Shown: one piece after another, positions 52,879 to 62,670 of the stretch
Layout: every line of letters begins with the position of its first letter
How positions within the stretch are numbered: the first letter of the stretch is position 1
Source: Spirochaetota bacterium
Lineage (GTDB): Bacteria > Spirochaetota > Spirochaetia > Treponematales > Rectinemataceae
Length of the DNA: 64,000 nucleotides
Assembly (NCBI GenBank): GCA_029265615.1
Contig: JAJUIB010000009.1
Span: 44,813-108,812, forward strand
Direction of reading: 5' to 3'
Program-made: the position numbers and the translations under genes
Notes under the pieces: generated by a model
Told to the model about the DNA's origin: nothing
What the model saw: only the letters and a program-made list of their open reading frames with translations
The model's database searches: none

Positions 52879-53355
52879 GTGCTGCTTCAGCAAGTCTTCG
52901 CCGCCGACAGGATCAAGGTAGGCCTCGAAAGCACCGAGAAGGACGAGCTCTTTGAAGAGCTCGTCGAACTTCTTGCTCGTTCCGGAGGGCGGAGTTTTCC
53001 CCGCGCCGGCGTGCTTGCCGCCATTCGCGAGCGCGAGGAAAAGATGTCGACGGGCATCAAAAAAGGCATCGCGCTACCGCATGGAAAGGCCGAAGGCGTC
53101 GAGGGTATCGTGGGGGCGATCGGTATTTCGCACCGGGGTGTCGCCTACGAGGCGCTTGATGGCGAGCCTGTCTATCTCGTGTTTATGCTCGTCTCTTCAC
53201 CCAAGGACTCCGAACTTCACTTGCGTGCGCTCAAGGGTCTTGCACGGCTTCTTGACGATCCTGAATTTTACACCGAGCTCCTCGAGGCGGAAAACGCCGA
53301 GCGGGCCTTTGGCGTTATCAAACGTTACGAGGATCTGTTGACCCTCCAGGGATAA
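52879..53355 (+). CDS. PTS EIIA protein, PtsN/fructose type
   Basis: A 158-residue phosphocarrier of the fructose/mannitol EIIA family. The phosphorylatable His68 sits in 'KKGIALPHGKAEGVEG', and 'VYLVFMLVSSPKDSELHLRA' with 'LKGLARLLDDPEFYTELLEA' are family hallmarks. As a stand-alone EIIA without EIIBC it is probably a regulatory PtsN-type protein rather than a sugar transporter component. GTG start after GGAGG. Its place between secG and the V-ATPase suggests control of energy or ion balance. Confidence 0.88.
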   Translation: MLLQQVFAADRIKVGLESTEKDELFEELVELLARSGGRSFPRAGVLAAIREREEKMSTGIKKGIALPHGKAEGVEGIVGAIGISHRGVAYEALDGEPVYLVFMLVSSPKDSELHLRALKGLARLLDDPEFYTELLEAENAERAFGVIKRYEDLLTLQG

Positions 53356-53397
53356 GCGAAGAGGCGGCGGAGAAGAAAGCCGCCCGGAGGTCGCATC

Positions 53398-53706
53398 ATG
53401 CCCTCTCGAGAAATCCTTGATAGACTTTTCGCCGTCGAGCAGGAGGCGCAAGCCTTGGTCGCCGCTGCCGAGGCGGAGGCTCAAAGAAGACTCGCTGCGG
53501 CACAGGAAGAGGGCGAGGCTCTTTTCAAGCGCGCTTACGAGGACAAGGTGAGCGAGCTTGCGAAACGCTTCGCGGAGTTCAGCAAGGCTACGAGCGTGGC
53601 GCATGAGGAAGAGCTTCGGGCCTATGCGGCGGCGCTCGCCGCCACGCGCGAAGACCGCGCGACGACGTTCCGGCTCATCGGAGATAGTCTCGGCTTCGGG
53701 GATTGA
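53398..53706 (+). CDS. V-type ATPase subunit G/H-like coiled-coil protein
   Basis: A 102-residue, almost entirely helical protein with a heptad-like pattern (EAQALVAAAEAEAQRRLAAA, then EALFKRAYEDKVSELAKRF). It corresponds in position and character to the peripheral-stalk subunit G (AtpH) that pairs with subunit E. It lies 5 bp before the subunit C gene. Assignment rests on composition and context because such stalk subunits conserve little sequence. Confidence 0.75.
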   Translation: MPSREILDRLFAVEQEAQALVAAAEAEAQRRLAAAQEEGEALFKRAYEDKVSELAKRFAEFSKATSVAHEEELRAYAAALAATREDRATTFRLIGDSLGFGD

Positions 53707-53711
53707 GCGCC

Positions 53712-54782
53712 ATGGCCGACCGCTACGAGCTTGCCTATGTCCACGCGCGCGTCGCCGGTTCGCTTGCCAAGTCGCTTGCTGGAGGCCGCGCCGCGGAACT
53801 TCTCCGCATCGGACGCCTCGAGGATGCCTGGCGGGCTGCCTTCGGCGACGCGCCGCCTTCTCTGCCTGAGGCGCGTCTGGTTGCGGCCGCCGAGGCTCGT
53901 GCGCTCCGCAAAGCGCAGGCGGATTTCGTCCGCCTTGCGGAGGGACTTCGCCGTGACGAGCCCTTTTTCGACGCCTTGCGCCGCAAGTCCGAATTCGCGC
54001 GTGTAAAGCGCGTCCTTCTTGCAGTGCGCCGCGGCGAAGCGGCCTGCCCCGAAGCGCTCGATCCGGGCCTCGCTCCCGGCTTTGACGAGCATGCCTTCCC
54101 CTCGCTGCCGGGCATGTTTGCAGGCGGACGCTACGGCTGGATCGACGATGCCTGCCTTGCCGACCTTCCTGCCGCGGAAAACCGTCTGGACTGCCAGTTC
54201 TATAGGGAGCTATGGGCTGCGCTCGATTCGGTGCCTCGGCGCCATGAGGGCGGGCTTCACTGCCTTGTTGCTCTTGAGGTTGAGCTTGAAAACGTCATCT
54301 GGGCCCTGCGCCTCGCCCGCTATTTTGGCCTCGACCTTTCCGCCATCCGAAAATTGCTCGTGGATCTGCCTGGGCGCGACGTGATAAGCGCGGCGCTCGA
54401 CGGCGCCGCTCGCGCAGGAGCCGCGCCCGGCGCCGATGCGCCGCCGAGCGCCGCATCGGGACGGCCTCGGGCCGCTCGTGCTCCCTCAGACTCTGGGCGT
54501 AAGCCGGGCTACGAGGGCTGGAAGTTCGCCTTCCTCGTGCAAAATCCCTCTGCGACGCGGTCGCCCGACCCTCGGGATATCGAGCGAGCCGCTCGGGGCT
54601 ATCTTTATCGCGAGCTCAAACGCTCGCTCCATCGTGCGCCTTTTAGCTATGCGCCGCTCTATTGCTACTTCAAACTTAAGGAATTTGAGACCGCGGTCAT
54701 TCTTGGTCTCGTCGAGGGCATTCATCTTGGCGCTCCCGCCGCGGAGATCGCCGCACTTGCTCCTGTCGGAGGCAGTCTGTGA
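53712..54782 (+). CDS. V-type ATP synthase subunit C
   Basis: A 356-residue homologue of the V0 d/AC39 subunit, which joins the rotor to the membrane ring. The N-terminal 'RYELAYVHARVAGSLAKSL' and the mid-region 'LDCQFYRELWAAL' with 'LVALEVELENVIWALRLARY' are typical, as is the end 'AVILGLVEGIHLGAPAAEI'. An alanine/proline-rich insertion near residues 240-260 is unusual. The ATG at 53712 is preferred to the TTG at 53703. The stop overlaps the subunit I start (GTGA). Confidence 0.88.
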   Translation: MADRYELAYVHARVAGSLAKSLAGGRAAELLRIGRLEDAWRAAFGDAPPSLPEARLVAAAEARALRKAQADFVRLAEGLRRDEPFFDALRRKSEFARVKRVLLAVRRGEAACPEALDPGLAPGFDEHAFPSLPGMFAGGRYGWIDDACLADLPAAENRLDCQFYRELWAALDSVPRRHEGGLHCLVALEVELENVIWALRLARYFGLDLSAIRKLLVDLPGRDVISAALDGAARAGAAPGADAPPSAASGRPRAARAPSDSGRKPGYEGWKFAFLVQNPSATRSPDPRDIERAARGYLYRELKRSLHRAPFSYAPLYCYFKLKEFETAVILGLVEGIHLGAPAAEIAALAPVGGSL

Positions 54783-56824
54783 GCCCGGTCGCGATGCGAA
54801 AACTCGAGCTTTACGTCCTTTCCCGGGACCTAGACGCCGTCCTCGAAACACTCGGTAGAGCAGGGTGTTTTCAACTCATTCCGGCGAAAAGCGAAGCTCC
54901 GGCGCTGGCTTCCCAGCCGTGGCCCACAGGCGGCGTGACCCGCCCTATTGGCCGCCGGGCGGGCGAAGCATCGAAGCTTGAGTGCACGCTTGACGCTCTC
55001 CGAGAGCTACGCGAGATCCTGGGGCTCGATCTCCCCACTGCGGTGCCGCCGGGCGCCCATATGCCCGGGCCCCAGGAAGAGGCGCTTCTTGCCGAGTTCC
55101 TTGCCAAGGCGCGTGGCCTTGAGGCTGCGCGGCGCGCGCTCGAGGAGCAGCGCACGCGCGAGCGTGAGGCGCTCGCCGAGGCTCGCGCATTCGCGGGGCT
55201 CGAGCTCCCCTTCCGCGAGCTGGATCATCTGTCGTTTCTCGCGGTTCGTGTGGGCCGCGTGCCTCCCGCCGAGCTCGAGGCCCTGCGTGCAGGGCTCGGT
55301 CCTCGTGCCCTCGTGCTTCCGCTCGATGCGGAGGGTACGATCGTCGCCGCCGCATCGAAAAAGGGAAGGTTTGCGCTCGACACGGAGCTTGAACGCGCAC
55401 GTTTTCGACCCAAGGAGCTTCCCGCCGATTTTAAGGGTTTGCCGTCCGAAGTGGTGTCGCGGCTCGAGGCCGAGCTTGTCACGCTCGACGAATCCTGCGC
55501 GGCGGCAGAGACCCGCAAGGCCGACTATCGCGCTTCGATCGACTCATCCTGGCAGTCCTTGGCCGCTTCGTTCGCGGTCTTCGCCTCGGTCGAACGGATA
55601 AAGGGCGGGCTTGAAGGCTCGCAGCAGGTGGCGAGATTCGAGGGCTGGGTGCCGCGCGATCGCGTCGCTTCGCTTGTCGCGGAACTCGACCGGGTTGCGC
55701 AGGGGCGGGTGGCTATACGCTCCTTTGCACCCGAGGAGCTTCCTTCGGTGCGCGCAGGGGCGGAAAAGGTGCCGGTTTTATTAAAGCGCCGCGCATTCGC
55801 CTCGAGCTTTGAGCGGCTTGTCGTCTCCTACGGCGCGCCGCTCTACGGTACCGTGGATCCGACGCCCCTCGTCGCCTTCTTTTTCGTGTTGCTCTTTTCC
55901 ATCATGTTTGGCGATCTTGGCCAGGGTGCGGTCATCTTCCTCGTGGGACTGCTTTTGCGGCGCGGCGCGTCGCCGCAACTCGCCAAGTGGCGGAGCTTCG
56001 GTCCGATCTTCATGGGCGTGGGCTCTGGATCCATGGTGATGGGCTTTCTCGACGGCACCGTGTTTGCGAACGAACAGTGGCTTGTGCCCCTTTCCCGGAC
56101 CATTTCCCAGGCCCTTTGGGGCCGACCGCTCGACCGATTCATCCAGGTGATGCCAGAAGGCGGGAGCGTCCAAAAACTTTTCGCGTTCTTCGGCTTCACG
56201 CTCGGCCTCGGCGTACTCATGAATTCGGTCGGCCTTGTGGTCAACATCTACAACAAATGGCGTCTTGGTAAGCGCGGAGAGGCGCTTTTTTCGAAGACGG
56301 GGCTTGCGGGAGCGCTTTTTTTCTGGTGGGCGGTTGGGCTTGCCGTCCGCGTCGCCCTCGGTAGCCGCCCCGCGCTCGTCGATCTTCCGGGCTTTCTCCT
56401 CCCCCTCGCCGCCCTCTTTTTCGAAGAGCCGCTAGGACGCCTTGTCGAAGGCAGAAAGGGCGAGGCTACGGAGGAGGGTGGGCTCGCCTTCTTCATCAAG
56501 GGGCTTGTCGAGGTTCTTGAGTCGGTTTCGTATTACTTCTCGAACAGCCTGTCTTTCTTGCGCGTGGGCGCCTTCGCGCTGTCGCATGCGGTGCTCTCGT
56601 TCATCGTGTTCGCGATGGGCGACCTCGTGCGCGCGCAGGCGCCTGGGGGCATCGTCTGGGAGATCGCCGTCGTTGTTATTGGCAACGCGGTTATTCTTGT
56701 GCTCGAGGGCATGATCGTGGCGATCCAGGTCGTGCGGCTCCAGTATTACGAATTTTTCTCGAAGTTCTTCACCGAGACGGGGACGCTCTTTGCCCCCTTC
56801 CGCTTCGAGTATCCAAAGGAGTGA
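54779..56824 (+). CDS. V-type ATP synthase subunit I
   Basis: The membrane stator of the enzyme (V0 a subunit), 681 residues. Residues 1-350 are the cytoplasmic arm with coiled coils; residues about 360-670 have seven or eight helices, starting at 'PLVAFFFVLLFSIMFGDLGQ' and including 'SYYFSNSLSFLRVGAFALSH', which holds the essential arginine facing the proteolipid ring. GTG start six bases after GGAGG. The C-terminal 'LQYYEFFSKFFTETGTLFAP' is the family end. Confidence 0.93.
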   Translation: MSPVAMRKLELYVLSRDLDAVLETLGRAGCFQLIPAKSEAPALASQPWPTGGVTRPIGRRAGEASKLECTLDALRELREILGLDLPTAVPPGAHMPGPQEEALLAEFLAKARGLEAARRALEEQRTREREALAEARAFAGLELPFRELDHLSFLAVRVGRVPPAELEALRAGLGPRALVLPLDAEGTIVAAASKKGRFALDTELERARFRPKELPADFKGLPSEVVSRLEAELVTLDESCAAAETRKADYRASIDSSWQSLAASFAVFASVERIKGGLEGSQQVARFEGWVPRDRVASLVAELDRVAQGRVAIRSFAPEELPSVRAGAEKVPVLLKRRAFASSFERLVVSYGAPLYGTVDPTPLVAFFFVLLFSIMFGDLGQGAVIFLVGLLLRRGASPQLAKWRSFGPIFMGVGSGSMVMGFLDGTVFANEQWLVPLSRTISQALWGRPLDRFIQVMPEGGSVQKLFAFFGFTLGLGVLMNSVGLVVNIYNKWRLGKRGEALFSKTGLAGALFFWWAVGLAVRVALGSRPALVDLPGFLLPLAALFFEEPLGRLVEGRKGEATEEGGLAFFIKGLVEVLESVSYYFSNSLSFLRVGAFALSHAVLSFIVFAMGDLVRAQAPGGIVWEIAVVVIGNAVILVLEGMIVAIQVVRLQYYEFFSKFFTETGTLFAPFRFEYPKE

Positions 56825-56830
56825 TGGATC

Positions 56831-57160
56831 ATGAGAAAGCGCATCGCAGTCATTCTCGCGCTCACCTTCGTCTTTGTTGCCTTGTCCTTTGCGCAGGCGG
56901 CGCAAGTCGAGCCTTCTGAGAAGGCGGCGGTTTCGTCCGCTTCCTCCGTCGCGGGTTCGCTCAAGTACTTTGCCGCAGCCCTCGCCGTGGGTATCGCCTG
57001 CATCGCGGGCGGTATCGCCGTCGGACAGATCGGCGCCGCGGCGATGGGCGCGATGGCGGAGAACCCCGAGCTTTCGGGCAAGGCGCTTCCCTATGCGGGG
57101 CTTGCGGAGGGCATCTGCCTCTGGGGATTCCTCGTCGGCCTCCTCATCCTGCTCCGCTAG
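56831..57160 (+). CDS. V-type ATP synthase subunit K (proteolipid)
   Basis: The rotor ring subunit, 109 residues. It has a cleavable or membrane-inserting N-terminal hydrophobic stretch (VILALTFVFVALSFAQA), then a single hairpin of two helices with the ion-binding Glu93 in 'GLAEGICLWGFL'. The Enterococcus type has two fused hairpins, whereas Thermus-like ones have one, as here. Gln66 in 'GGIAVGQIGAA' lies where sodium-type rings often have a ligand, so sodium coupling is possible but not shown. AAAGGAGTG precedes the ATG. Confidence 0.9.
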   Translation: MRKRIAVILALTFVFVALSFAQAAQVEPSEKAAVSSASSVAGSLKYFAAALAVGIACIAGGIAVGQIGAAAMGAMAENPELSGKALPYAGLAEGICLWGFLVGLLILLR

Positions 57161-57176
57161 GACCCCGGGATTTCGC

Positions 57177-57509
57177 GTGCCCGACTTTTTTTTCGTCGGC
57201 GAGGAGGAGCTCCTCGTCGCCTTCCGTCTTGTCGGCGTTGGCGGGATCGCGGTTGCGAACCGCGCCGAGGCGCTTTCGGCGTTTGCAGCGGTGACTGAAG
57301 GCGGAGGCGCCCCGCTGGGCCTCGAGGGACGGCCCAAGGTCCTCATCCTGTCGTCGCGCATTGCGGCGATGCTCGACGAGGAGGCGAGGGACTGGCAGTT
57401 CGGCGGCGAGTATCCACTCATCGTCGAGATCCCGAGCCCCGGCGTCGCCCCTGATGAGGGACGTAGCCTCGTCGCCGCCATTCGCGAGGCGGTGGGCATC
57501 AGTATCTAA
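57177..57509 (+). CDS. V-type ATP synthase subunit F
   Basis: A 110-residue central-stalk subunit. 'DFFFVGEEELLVAFRLVGV' and 'VLILSSRIAAML' are the beta-alpha-beta pattern of AtpF/NtpG-like proteins, ending in 'YPLIVEIPSPG' and a C-terminal helix that contacts the A3B3 head. GTG start at 57177; the longer open frame upstream is out of frame with subunit K and overlaps it. Gap to subunit E is 19 bp. Confidence 0.85.
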   Translation: MPDFFFVGEEELLVAFRLVGVGGIAVANRAEALSAFAAVTEGGGAPLGLEGRPKVLILSSRIAAMLDEEARDWQFGGEYPLIVEIPSPGVAPDEGRSLVAAIREAVGISI

Positions 57510-57528
57510 GTGCGAGGAGCTTTTTTCG

Positions 57529-58167
57529 ATGGAAGAGATGATATCGACCGAGGCGCTCGAGCGCGAGATACTCGAGGACGCCCGGAAAAAGGCGGAACGC
57601 GCACTCCATGAGGCCGAGGCCGAAGCGCGCAAAATCCTCGTTTCCGCCGAGGCGCGGGCCCGCAGGGTCATAGCCGAACTCGAGACCGAATACGCCGCGC
57701 GCGCCGAGCACGTCCGTCGCGAAGCTGAGGCGCGGCTTCCTCTCGAGAAATCTCGCTTAAAGACCGCGCACATCGATGCGCGGCTTCGTGCCTGTGTGGC
57801 GGAGTTCATCAGTGAACTCCCTGCGGATCGCGCGCTTTCGCTTGCCAAAAGCCTTGTGGAAGAAGGCCTTTCGGCGCTTTCCGCCGTCGGGGAAGCGGGA
57901 CCTTCGGCCTTTGCGGAGCTGGGGACTGTCCGCTACCGGGAGCTTCCCCGTTCAAGCGTCGAGGGCGTCCTTTGCGCGCTCTTCCCCCGCGCGGAGCTCC
58001 CCATGCCCGAGGAAGATGACACGCTTCCGGCCCGCGGCTTCGTGCTTGAATCGGCAAACGGCTACGTGCGCCTGCGTGCGACGCTCGACCTCGTTGCCGA
58101 GCGCCTTGTCGATGCCCGGCGCGGCGAGCTTGCGCGCGCTCTCTGCGCCGAGGCGCTCTCACTATGA
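57529..58167 (+). CDS. V-type ATP synthase subunit E
   Basis: A peripheral-stalk subunit of 212 residues. The first 100 residues are a long helix rich in Ala, Glu and Arg ([20 protein letters not shown], then [20 protein letters not shown]); the C-terminal domain is mixed alpha/beta, ending '[20 protein letters not shown]'. This is the standard NtpE/AtpE layout. GAGGAGC lies upstream of the ATG at 57529. The stop overlaps subunit A by 4 bp. Confidence 0.88.
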   Translation: MEEMISTEALEREILEDARKKAERALHEAEAEARKILVSAEARARRVIAELETEYAARAEHVRREAEARLPLEKSRLKTAHIDARLRACVAEFISELPADRALSLAKSLVEEGLSALSAVGEAGPSAFAELGTVRYRELPRSSVEGVLCALFPRAELPMPEEDDTLPARGFVLESANGYVRLRATLDLVAERLVDARRGELARALCAEALSL

Positions 58168-59984
58168 GCGGCGCTCCGCAGAGGGCGGCGACACCGCTTG
58201 TCGGCCGTATAACGCGGGTGGCTGGCCCTGTCGTCGTCGCCGAGGGCTTAGGTGCCGCCGGGCTCTACGATCTCGTCGAAGTGGGCGAGGCACGGCTTGT
58301 CGGCGAGATCATCCGTGTGGATTCAGGCGGCGCGACGATCCAGGTGTACGAGGAGAATACGGGCATGCGCCCCGGCGAGCCGGTCATCTCGCTTGGCCGC
58401 CCCCTTTCGGCACTCCTTGGCCCCGGGCTCCTCGGTTCGATCTACGACGGCATCCAGCGCCCGCTTGTTGAACTCAAGGCTGTCTCGGGCGCTTTTCTCG
58501 AACCGGGAGTGAAGGGCGAGCGGCTTGATCCTGAGCGCAGCTGGCGCTTCGAGCCAGCGCTCCGGCCTGGCGATCCCGTCGGTCCCGGCTCCCTCGTCGG
58601 CCGTGTCCGCGAGACCGAGCTTGTCGAGCACCGGATTCTCGCACCGCCTGATGCGGCGCGGGGGCACGTCGCTTTTGTCGCGGAAGCGGGCGAATATAGG
58701 ATTAGCGACGTGGTTGTGCGAATCGAGCCGGATCGCGATGCGGCCGGCGGCCTCAGGACCGAGATCGCGCTCGCGCAGGAATGGCCCCTCAGGCGGCCAC
58801 GGCCCGTAGCGCGGCGGCTTGCCCCCGACGAACCTCTCATCACGGGCCTCCGAGTCATTGACGTGCTCTTTCCGCTTTCGAAAGGCGGCGCCGCGGCGGT
58901 GCCCGGTGGCTTCGGTACAGGCAAGACCATGACGCAGCATGCGATTGCCAAGTGGTGTGACGCCGACATCATCGTCTACGTTGGCTGCGGCGAGCGCGGA
59001 AACGAAATGACGGATGTGCTCGTCGAATTCCCCAAGCTTGTCGACCCCCGTTCGGGGCGCTCGCTCATGGAGCGAACCATCCTCATCGCGAACACCTCGA
59101 ACATGCCGGTCGCCGCTCGCGAGGTTTCCATCTACACGGGTATCACCCTCGCGGAATACTACCGGGACATGGGATACGCCGTCGCCGTGATGGCCGATTC
59201 GACCTCGCGCTGGGCGGAGGCGCTCCGCGAACTCTCGGGCCGTCTCGAGGAGATGCCCGCCGAAGAGGGTTTTCCCGCCTATCTCCCTTCCCGGCTTGCG
59301 GAGTTCTACGAGCGAGGCGGTCGTGTCGAGACGCTGGGCGGCGGGATCGGCTCAGTGTCGATCATCGGCGCGGTTTCGCCCCCGGGTGGCGATTTTTCCG
59401 AGCCGGTTACCCAGCATACGAAACGATTCATCCGTTGCTTCTGGGCCCTCGATCGCGAACTTGCGAACGCTCGCCACTATCCGGCGATCTCCTGGACCGA
59501 TTCATACTCCGAGTACGCCGAAGAGCTTGGGTCCTGGTGGGACCGCGTCGATCCTGATTGGCGAAAGGTGCGCGTCCGGGCGCTCGAGCTTTTGAAGCGC
59601 GAGCAAAAGCTCCAAGACATCGTGCGGCTCATCGGCCCCGACGCTCTGCCCGACGAGCAGCGGCTCGTTCTCATCGTCGCGGAGATGCTCAAGGCCGGCT
59701 TTCTCCAGCAGAGCTCCTTCGACGAGGTGGACAAATACTGCGCGCCGACAAAGGAGGTGCTCCTCCTCCGGGCGATTATGGAATTCCACCGGCGCGCCCT
59801 CGCCTCAATCAAGTCCGGCACGCCGCTTCCCCGCATTGTCGAGCTACCCCTGCGCGAACGGCTGTCGCGCCTCAAGAGCGAGGTACCGAACGAACGCCCC
59901 GAGGACATCCGGGCCGTCGAGCGGGAGATCGGCGCAGCATTCGATGAACTAGACCGGCTCTACGGAAAGGAGGTCCTGCGATGA
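58164..59984 (+). CDS. atpA: V-type ATP synthase catalytic subunit A
   Basis: The catalytic subunit, 606 residues. The P-loop '[10 protein letters not shown]' (residues 248-255 for the core) follows '[15 protein letters not shown]'; most relatives have GPFGAGKT, so the Pro and Ala are replaced by Gly and Thr. '[13 protein letters not shown]', '[14 protein letters not shown]' (Walker B and arginine-containing region) and '[19 protein letters not shown]' are intact. The A-specific non-homologous insert (residues about 110-190) is present. Coupled to E and B by ATGA overlaps. Confidence 0.95.
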   Translation: MSGAPQRAATPLVGRITRVAGPVVVAEGLGAAGLYDLVEVGEARLVGEIIRVDSGGATIQVYEENTGMRPGEPVISLGRPLSALLGPGLLGSIYDGIQRPLVELKAVSGAFLEPGVKGERLDPERSWRFEPALRPGDPVGPGSLVGRVRETELVEHRILAPPDAARGHVAFVAEAGEYRISDVVVRIEPDRDAAGGLRTEIALAQEWPLRRPRPVARRLAPDEPLITGLRVIDVLFPLSKGGAAAVPGGFGTGKTMTQHAIAKWCDADIIVYVGCGERGNEMTDVLVEFPKLVDPRSGRSLMERTILIANTSNMPVAAREVSIYTGITLAEYYRDMGYAVAVMADSTSRWAEALRELSGRLEEMPAEEGFPAYLPSRLAEFYERGGRVETLGGGIGSVSIIGAVSPPGGDFSEPVTQHTKRFIRCFWALDRELANARHYPAISWTDSYSEYAEELGSWWDRVDPDWRKVRVRALELLKREQKLQDIVRLIGPDALPDEQRLVLIVAEMLKAGFLQQSSFDEVDKYCAPTKEVLLLRAIMEFHRRALASIKSGTPLPRIVELPLRERLSRLKSEVPNERPEDIRAVEREIGAAFDELDRLYGKEVLR

Positions 59985-61498
59985 GGGGGCTTGAGCATCG
60001 CGGACTTGAACGGGCCGAAGGGCCCATCGTCGTCGCGCCGCGCCGCGAACGGGCGGGGTATGGTGAACTCGTCGCCGTCTATGGGCGCGATGGCGAGCCG
60101 CGGCTCGGGCGGATACTCGACGCCTCGGACCGGAGGGCTGCCATCCAGCTTTTTTCGGGGAGTGCGGGCGTTTCCCTTGAGGATGCACGGGTCGAATACC
60201 TCGGACGCCCGCTCACACTCCGCGTTGGCGAGGGCCTTCTTGGCCGCGTCTTCGACGGTCTTGGCCGTCCGGCCGACGGCTATCCGGACATCATTTCGAG
60301 CGAAAAGCGCGATGTGAACGGTCGTCCGCTCAATCCCGCAGCGCGCCGTTACCCCCGCGATTTTATTCAGACGGGGATATCCGCAATCGACGGGATGAAC
60401 ACGCTGATCCGTGGGCAAAAGCTCCCGATCTTTTCGGGCAATGGCTTGCCGCACAATCGGCTTGCCGCTCAAATAGTCCGCCAGGCGCGCATCATCCCCA
60501 AGACCGAAGACAGAGCCGCTAGCCGGGGGGCGGGAGAGTTGGCCGAAAACCAAGGTGGTACCGAGGACGAGTCCTTCGCGATCGTTTTTGCCGGCATGGG
60601 TATCAAAAACGATGTTGCGCGCTTCTTTATCGACTCCTTCGAACGCTCGGGCGTGCTTTCCCGCGTTGTCGCCTTCCTCTCGCTCGCCGATGCGCCGACG
60701 ATAGAACGTCTCGTGACGCCAAAGTGCGCGCTTACCGCGGCCGAATACCTTGCCTTTGAGCGCGGCATGCATGTCCTCGTCGTGATGACCGATATGACGA
60801 ACTACTGCGAAGCGCTCCGCGAGGTCTCCGCCGCCCTTGGGGAGGTCCCGTCGCGGAAGGGCTACCCCGGCTATCTCTATTCCGACCTTGCGGCGCTGTA
60901 CGAGCGCGCCGGCCGGATTGAAGGCTCGCCGGGATCTATTACGCAAATACCCATACTTTCGATGCCGAACGACGACATTTCGCATCCTATTCCCGATCTC
61001 ACGGGCTATATCACCGAAGGGCAGATCGTTCTTGACCGCGAGTTATTTCAAAAGGGCGTGTATCCGCCTGTCGCAGGTCTGCCATCTCTTTCCCGTCTCA
61101 TGAAGGACGGCATCGGCCCCGGCATGACCCGCGACGATCATCGCGATTTGGCAAGCCAGCTCTTCGCGGCCTATGCCCGAGTCCGAAGCGTGCGCAATCT
61201 CGCCGCTATCATTGGCGAGGAGGAACTTTCGCCGCTCGACAAACGCTACCTCCGTTTCGGCGAGCGTTTCGAGGCGGAATTCCTCGCCCAGGGCGAAGAC
61301 GAGAACCGTAGTATCGAACAGACCCTCGATCTGGGCTGGCAGATGCTCGCCTATCTCCCGCGCGAGGAACTCGTGCGGCTTTCTCCCACTATGATCGAAG
61401 AGCACCTCCCTAAGAATCCACGAGAGAAAGAGGGAGGACACGTCTCTTTTGAAGGCCTGGCACCGGTGACCCGTCAAGGTGGCGCCACAGAGGCATGA
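59981..61498 (+). CDS. atpB: V-type ATP synthase subunit B
   Basis: The non-catalytic nucleotide-binding subunit, 505 residues, longer than the usual 430-470. '[20 protein letters not shown]' and '[20 protein letters not shown]' are diagnostic. An extra segment of about 20 residues ([20 protein letters not shown]) is inserted just before '[10 protein letters not shown]'. '[20 protein letters not shown]' and '[20 protein letters not shown]' follow normally. The C-terminal tail of about 30 residues is also extra. AAGGAGG lies seven bases before the ATG. Confidence 0.94.
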   Translation: MRGLEHRGLERAEGPIVVAPRRERAGYGELVAVYGRDGEPRLGRILDASDRRAAIQLFSGSAGVSLEDARVEYLGRPLTLRVGEGLLGRVFDGLGRPADGYPDIISSEKRDVNGRPLNPAARRYPRDFIQTGISAIDGMNTLIRGQKLPIFSGNGLPHNRLAAQIVRQARIIPKTEDRAASRGAGELAENQGGTEDESFAIVFAGMGIKNDVARFFIDSFERSGVLSRVVAFLSLADAPTIERLVTPKCALTAAEYLAFERGMHVLVVMTDMTNYCEALREVSAALGEVPSRKGYPGYLYSDLAALYERAGRIEGSPGSITQIPILSMPNDDISHPIPDLTGYITEGQIVLDRELFQKGVYPPVAGLPSLSRLMKDGIGPGMTRDDHRDLASQLFAAYARVRSVRNLAAIIGEEELSPLDKRYLRFGERFEAEFLAQGEDENRSIEQTLDLGWQMLAYLPREELVRLSPTMIEEHLPKNPREKEGGHVSFEGLAPVTRQGGATEA

Positions 61499-61500
61499 CG

Positions 61501-62133
61501 ATGGCTTTCCAGAATGTCGCGCCAACTAAATCGAATCTTCTCCGTGAAAAAGAGCGCCTCGGCCTCGCCCTCGAGGGATACGAGCTCCTCGAACGCAAGC
61601 GCGAGATACTTGTCATGGAGCTCATGAAGCGGGTCGACGAGGTGAAAATCCTTGAGCGCGAGATCGCACGAAGGACGGAAAGCGCCTATCCTGCGATGCG
61701 TCGCATGCTTCTCGCCGTGGGGCGCGAGCGCGCGCTTTCATTGTCCGAAGGCTCACGGTGCGATTTTGCGGCACGGGAGCGCCGCGTCCAGGTCGCAGGA
61801 TTGTCCGTTCCGAGTCTTGAGGCGGAACCGCCCGTTTTCCGCCTTCCCTATTCGTTTGTAAATTCGTTTGCGGATTCCGATCAAGCCATGCTAGAGTTCA
61901 CCGAGCTCCTTAAGCTTCTCGCCTCCATGGCAAGCCTGCGCGGCGTCGTGTGGCGTCTCGCCAAGGAGCTCAAAAAGACCCAGAGGCGGGTCAACGCGCT
62001 CGAAAAGATGGTGATTCCCGAGTCGCGGAGCAGGAAAGCCTACATCGAAGCGGCGCTCGAGGAGCGCGATCGCGAGGCGGTGTTCGCTGGCAAGCTTCTC
62101 AAGGCTCGGCGCGAGAGGAGGGATGAGGCGTGA
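61501..62133 (+). CDS. V-type ATP synthase subunit D
   Basis: The central rotor shaft, 210 residues. 'VAPTKSNLLREKERLGLALE' and 'GYELLERKREILVMELMKRV' are the N-terminal helix signature, and 'RVNALEKMVIPESRSRKAYI' the C-terminal helix of the coiled coil. I prefer the ATG at 61501, seven bases after GAGG, to the overlapping ATG at 61495. It ends the ATPase genes proper; the universal stress gene overlaps its stop. Confidence 0.93.
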   Translation: MAFQNVAPTKSNLLREKERLGLALEGYELLERKREILVMELMKRVDEVKILEREIARRTESAYPAMRRMLLAVGRERALSLSEGSRCDFAARERRVQVAGLSVPSLEAEPPVFRLPYSFVNSFADSDQAMLEFTELLKLLASMASLRGVVWRLAKELKKTQRRVNALEKMVIPESRSRKAYIEAALEERDREAVFAGKLLKARRERRDEA

Positions 62134-62612
62134 AGAATCCCCTGTCGCATTTACTGCTCGTGGTGAACGGCGCCGAGTCATCGATCGTCGCCGCGAAGTA
62201 TGCGATTGTCCTTTCGCGCCTCTATGGCTCGAGAATAACCGCGGTCTACGTTGTTGATACCGCGACGATCCGCCAACTTGCGCTTTCCCGCATCTTTGTC
62301 CCCGACGAAAGCGAAGAGTATGAGCGGAGCCTCGAGGAAACAGGGGCGCGCTACCTTGCCTATGTCGAAGAGCTTGCAAAGGCAAAGCGCTTCCATCTGA
62401 GGACGCGCCTCCTCAAGGGAGCGGTGGCTGGCGAGGTCATCAAAGCCATCACAGAAGAGGGCGCGGACTGTGTCGTCCTTGGCGGGGGGGATTCCTCATC
62501 CCCCTATCGCGATGCTATTTTTGAGGCGAACCGCGAGATCGCGCGAAACGCCCCCTGCCCCGTACTCCTCGTAAAGGGGCGGGACGTGGAAGATGCCTAT
62601 CGCGCCCTGTAA
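62130..62612 (+). CDS. Universal stress protein (UspA family)
   Basis: A 160-residue USP-fold protein starting at GTG, overlapping the subunit D stop by 4 bp. 'HLLLVVNGAESSIVAAKYAI' and 'SRITAVYVVD' form the first half of the Rossmann-like fold; 'GADCVVLGGGDSS' and 'NREIARNAPCPVLLVKG' the second. The loop corresponding to ATP-binding G-x2-G-x9-G-S/T is partly altered, so nucleotide binding is uncertain. It is cotranscribed with the ATPase, suggesting a stress or energy-sensing role for the operon. Confidence 0.85.
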   Translation: MKNPLSHLLLVVNGAESSIVAAKYAIVLSRLYGSRITAVYVVDTATIRQLALSRIFVPDESEEYERSLEETGARYLAYVEELAKAKRFHLRTRLLKGAVAGEVIKAITEEGADCVVLGGGDSSSPYRDAIFEANREIARNAPCPVLLVKGRDVEDAYRAL

Positions 62613-62670
62613 GCTCGCGCGCGTCCGCCTTTGAGTCGGCGCGGCGCAAGAAACCGCAACCGGAGGCCGC

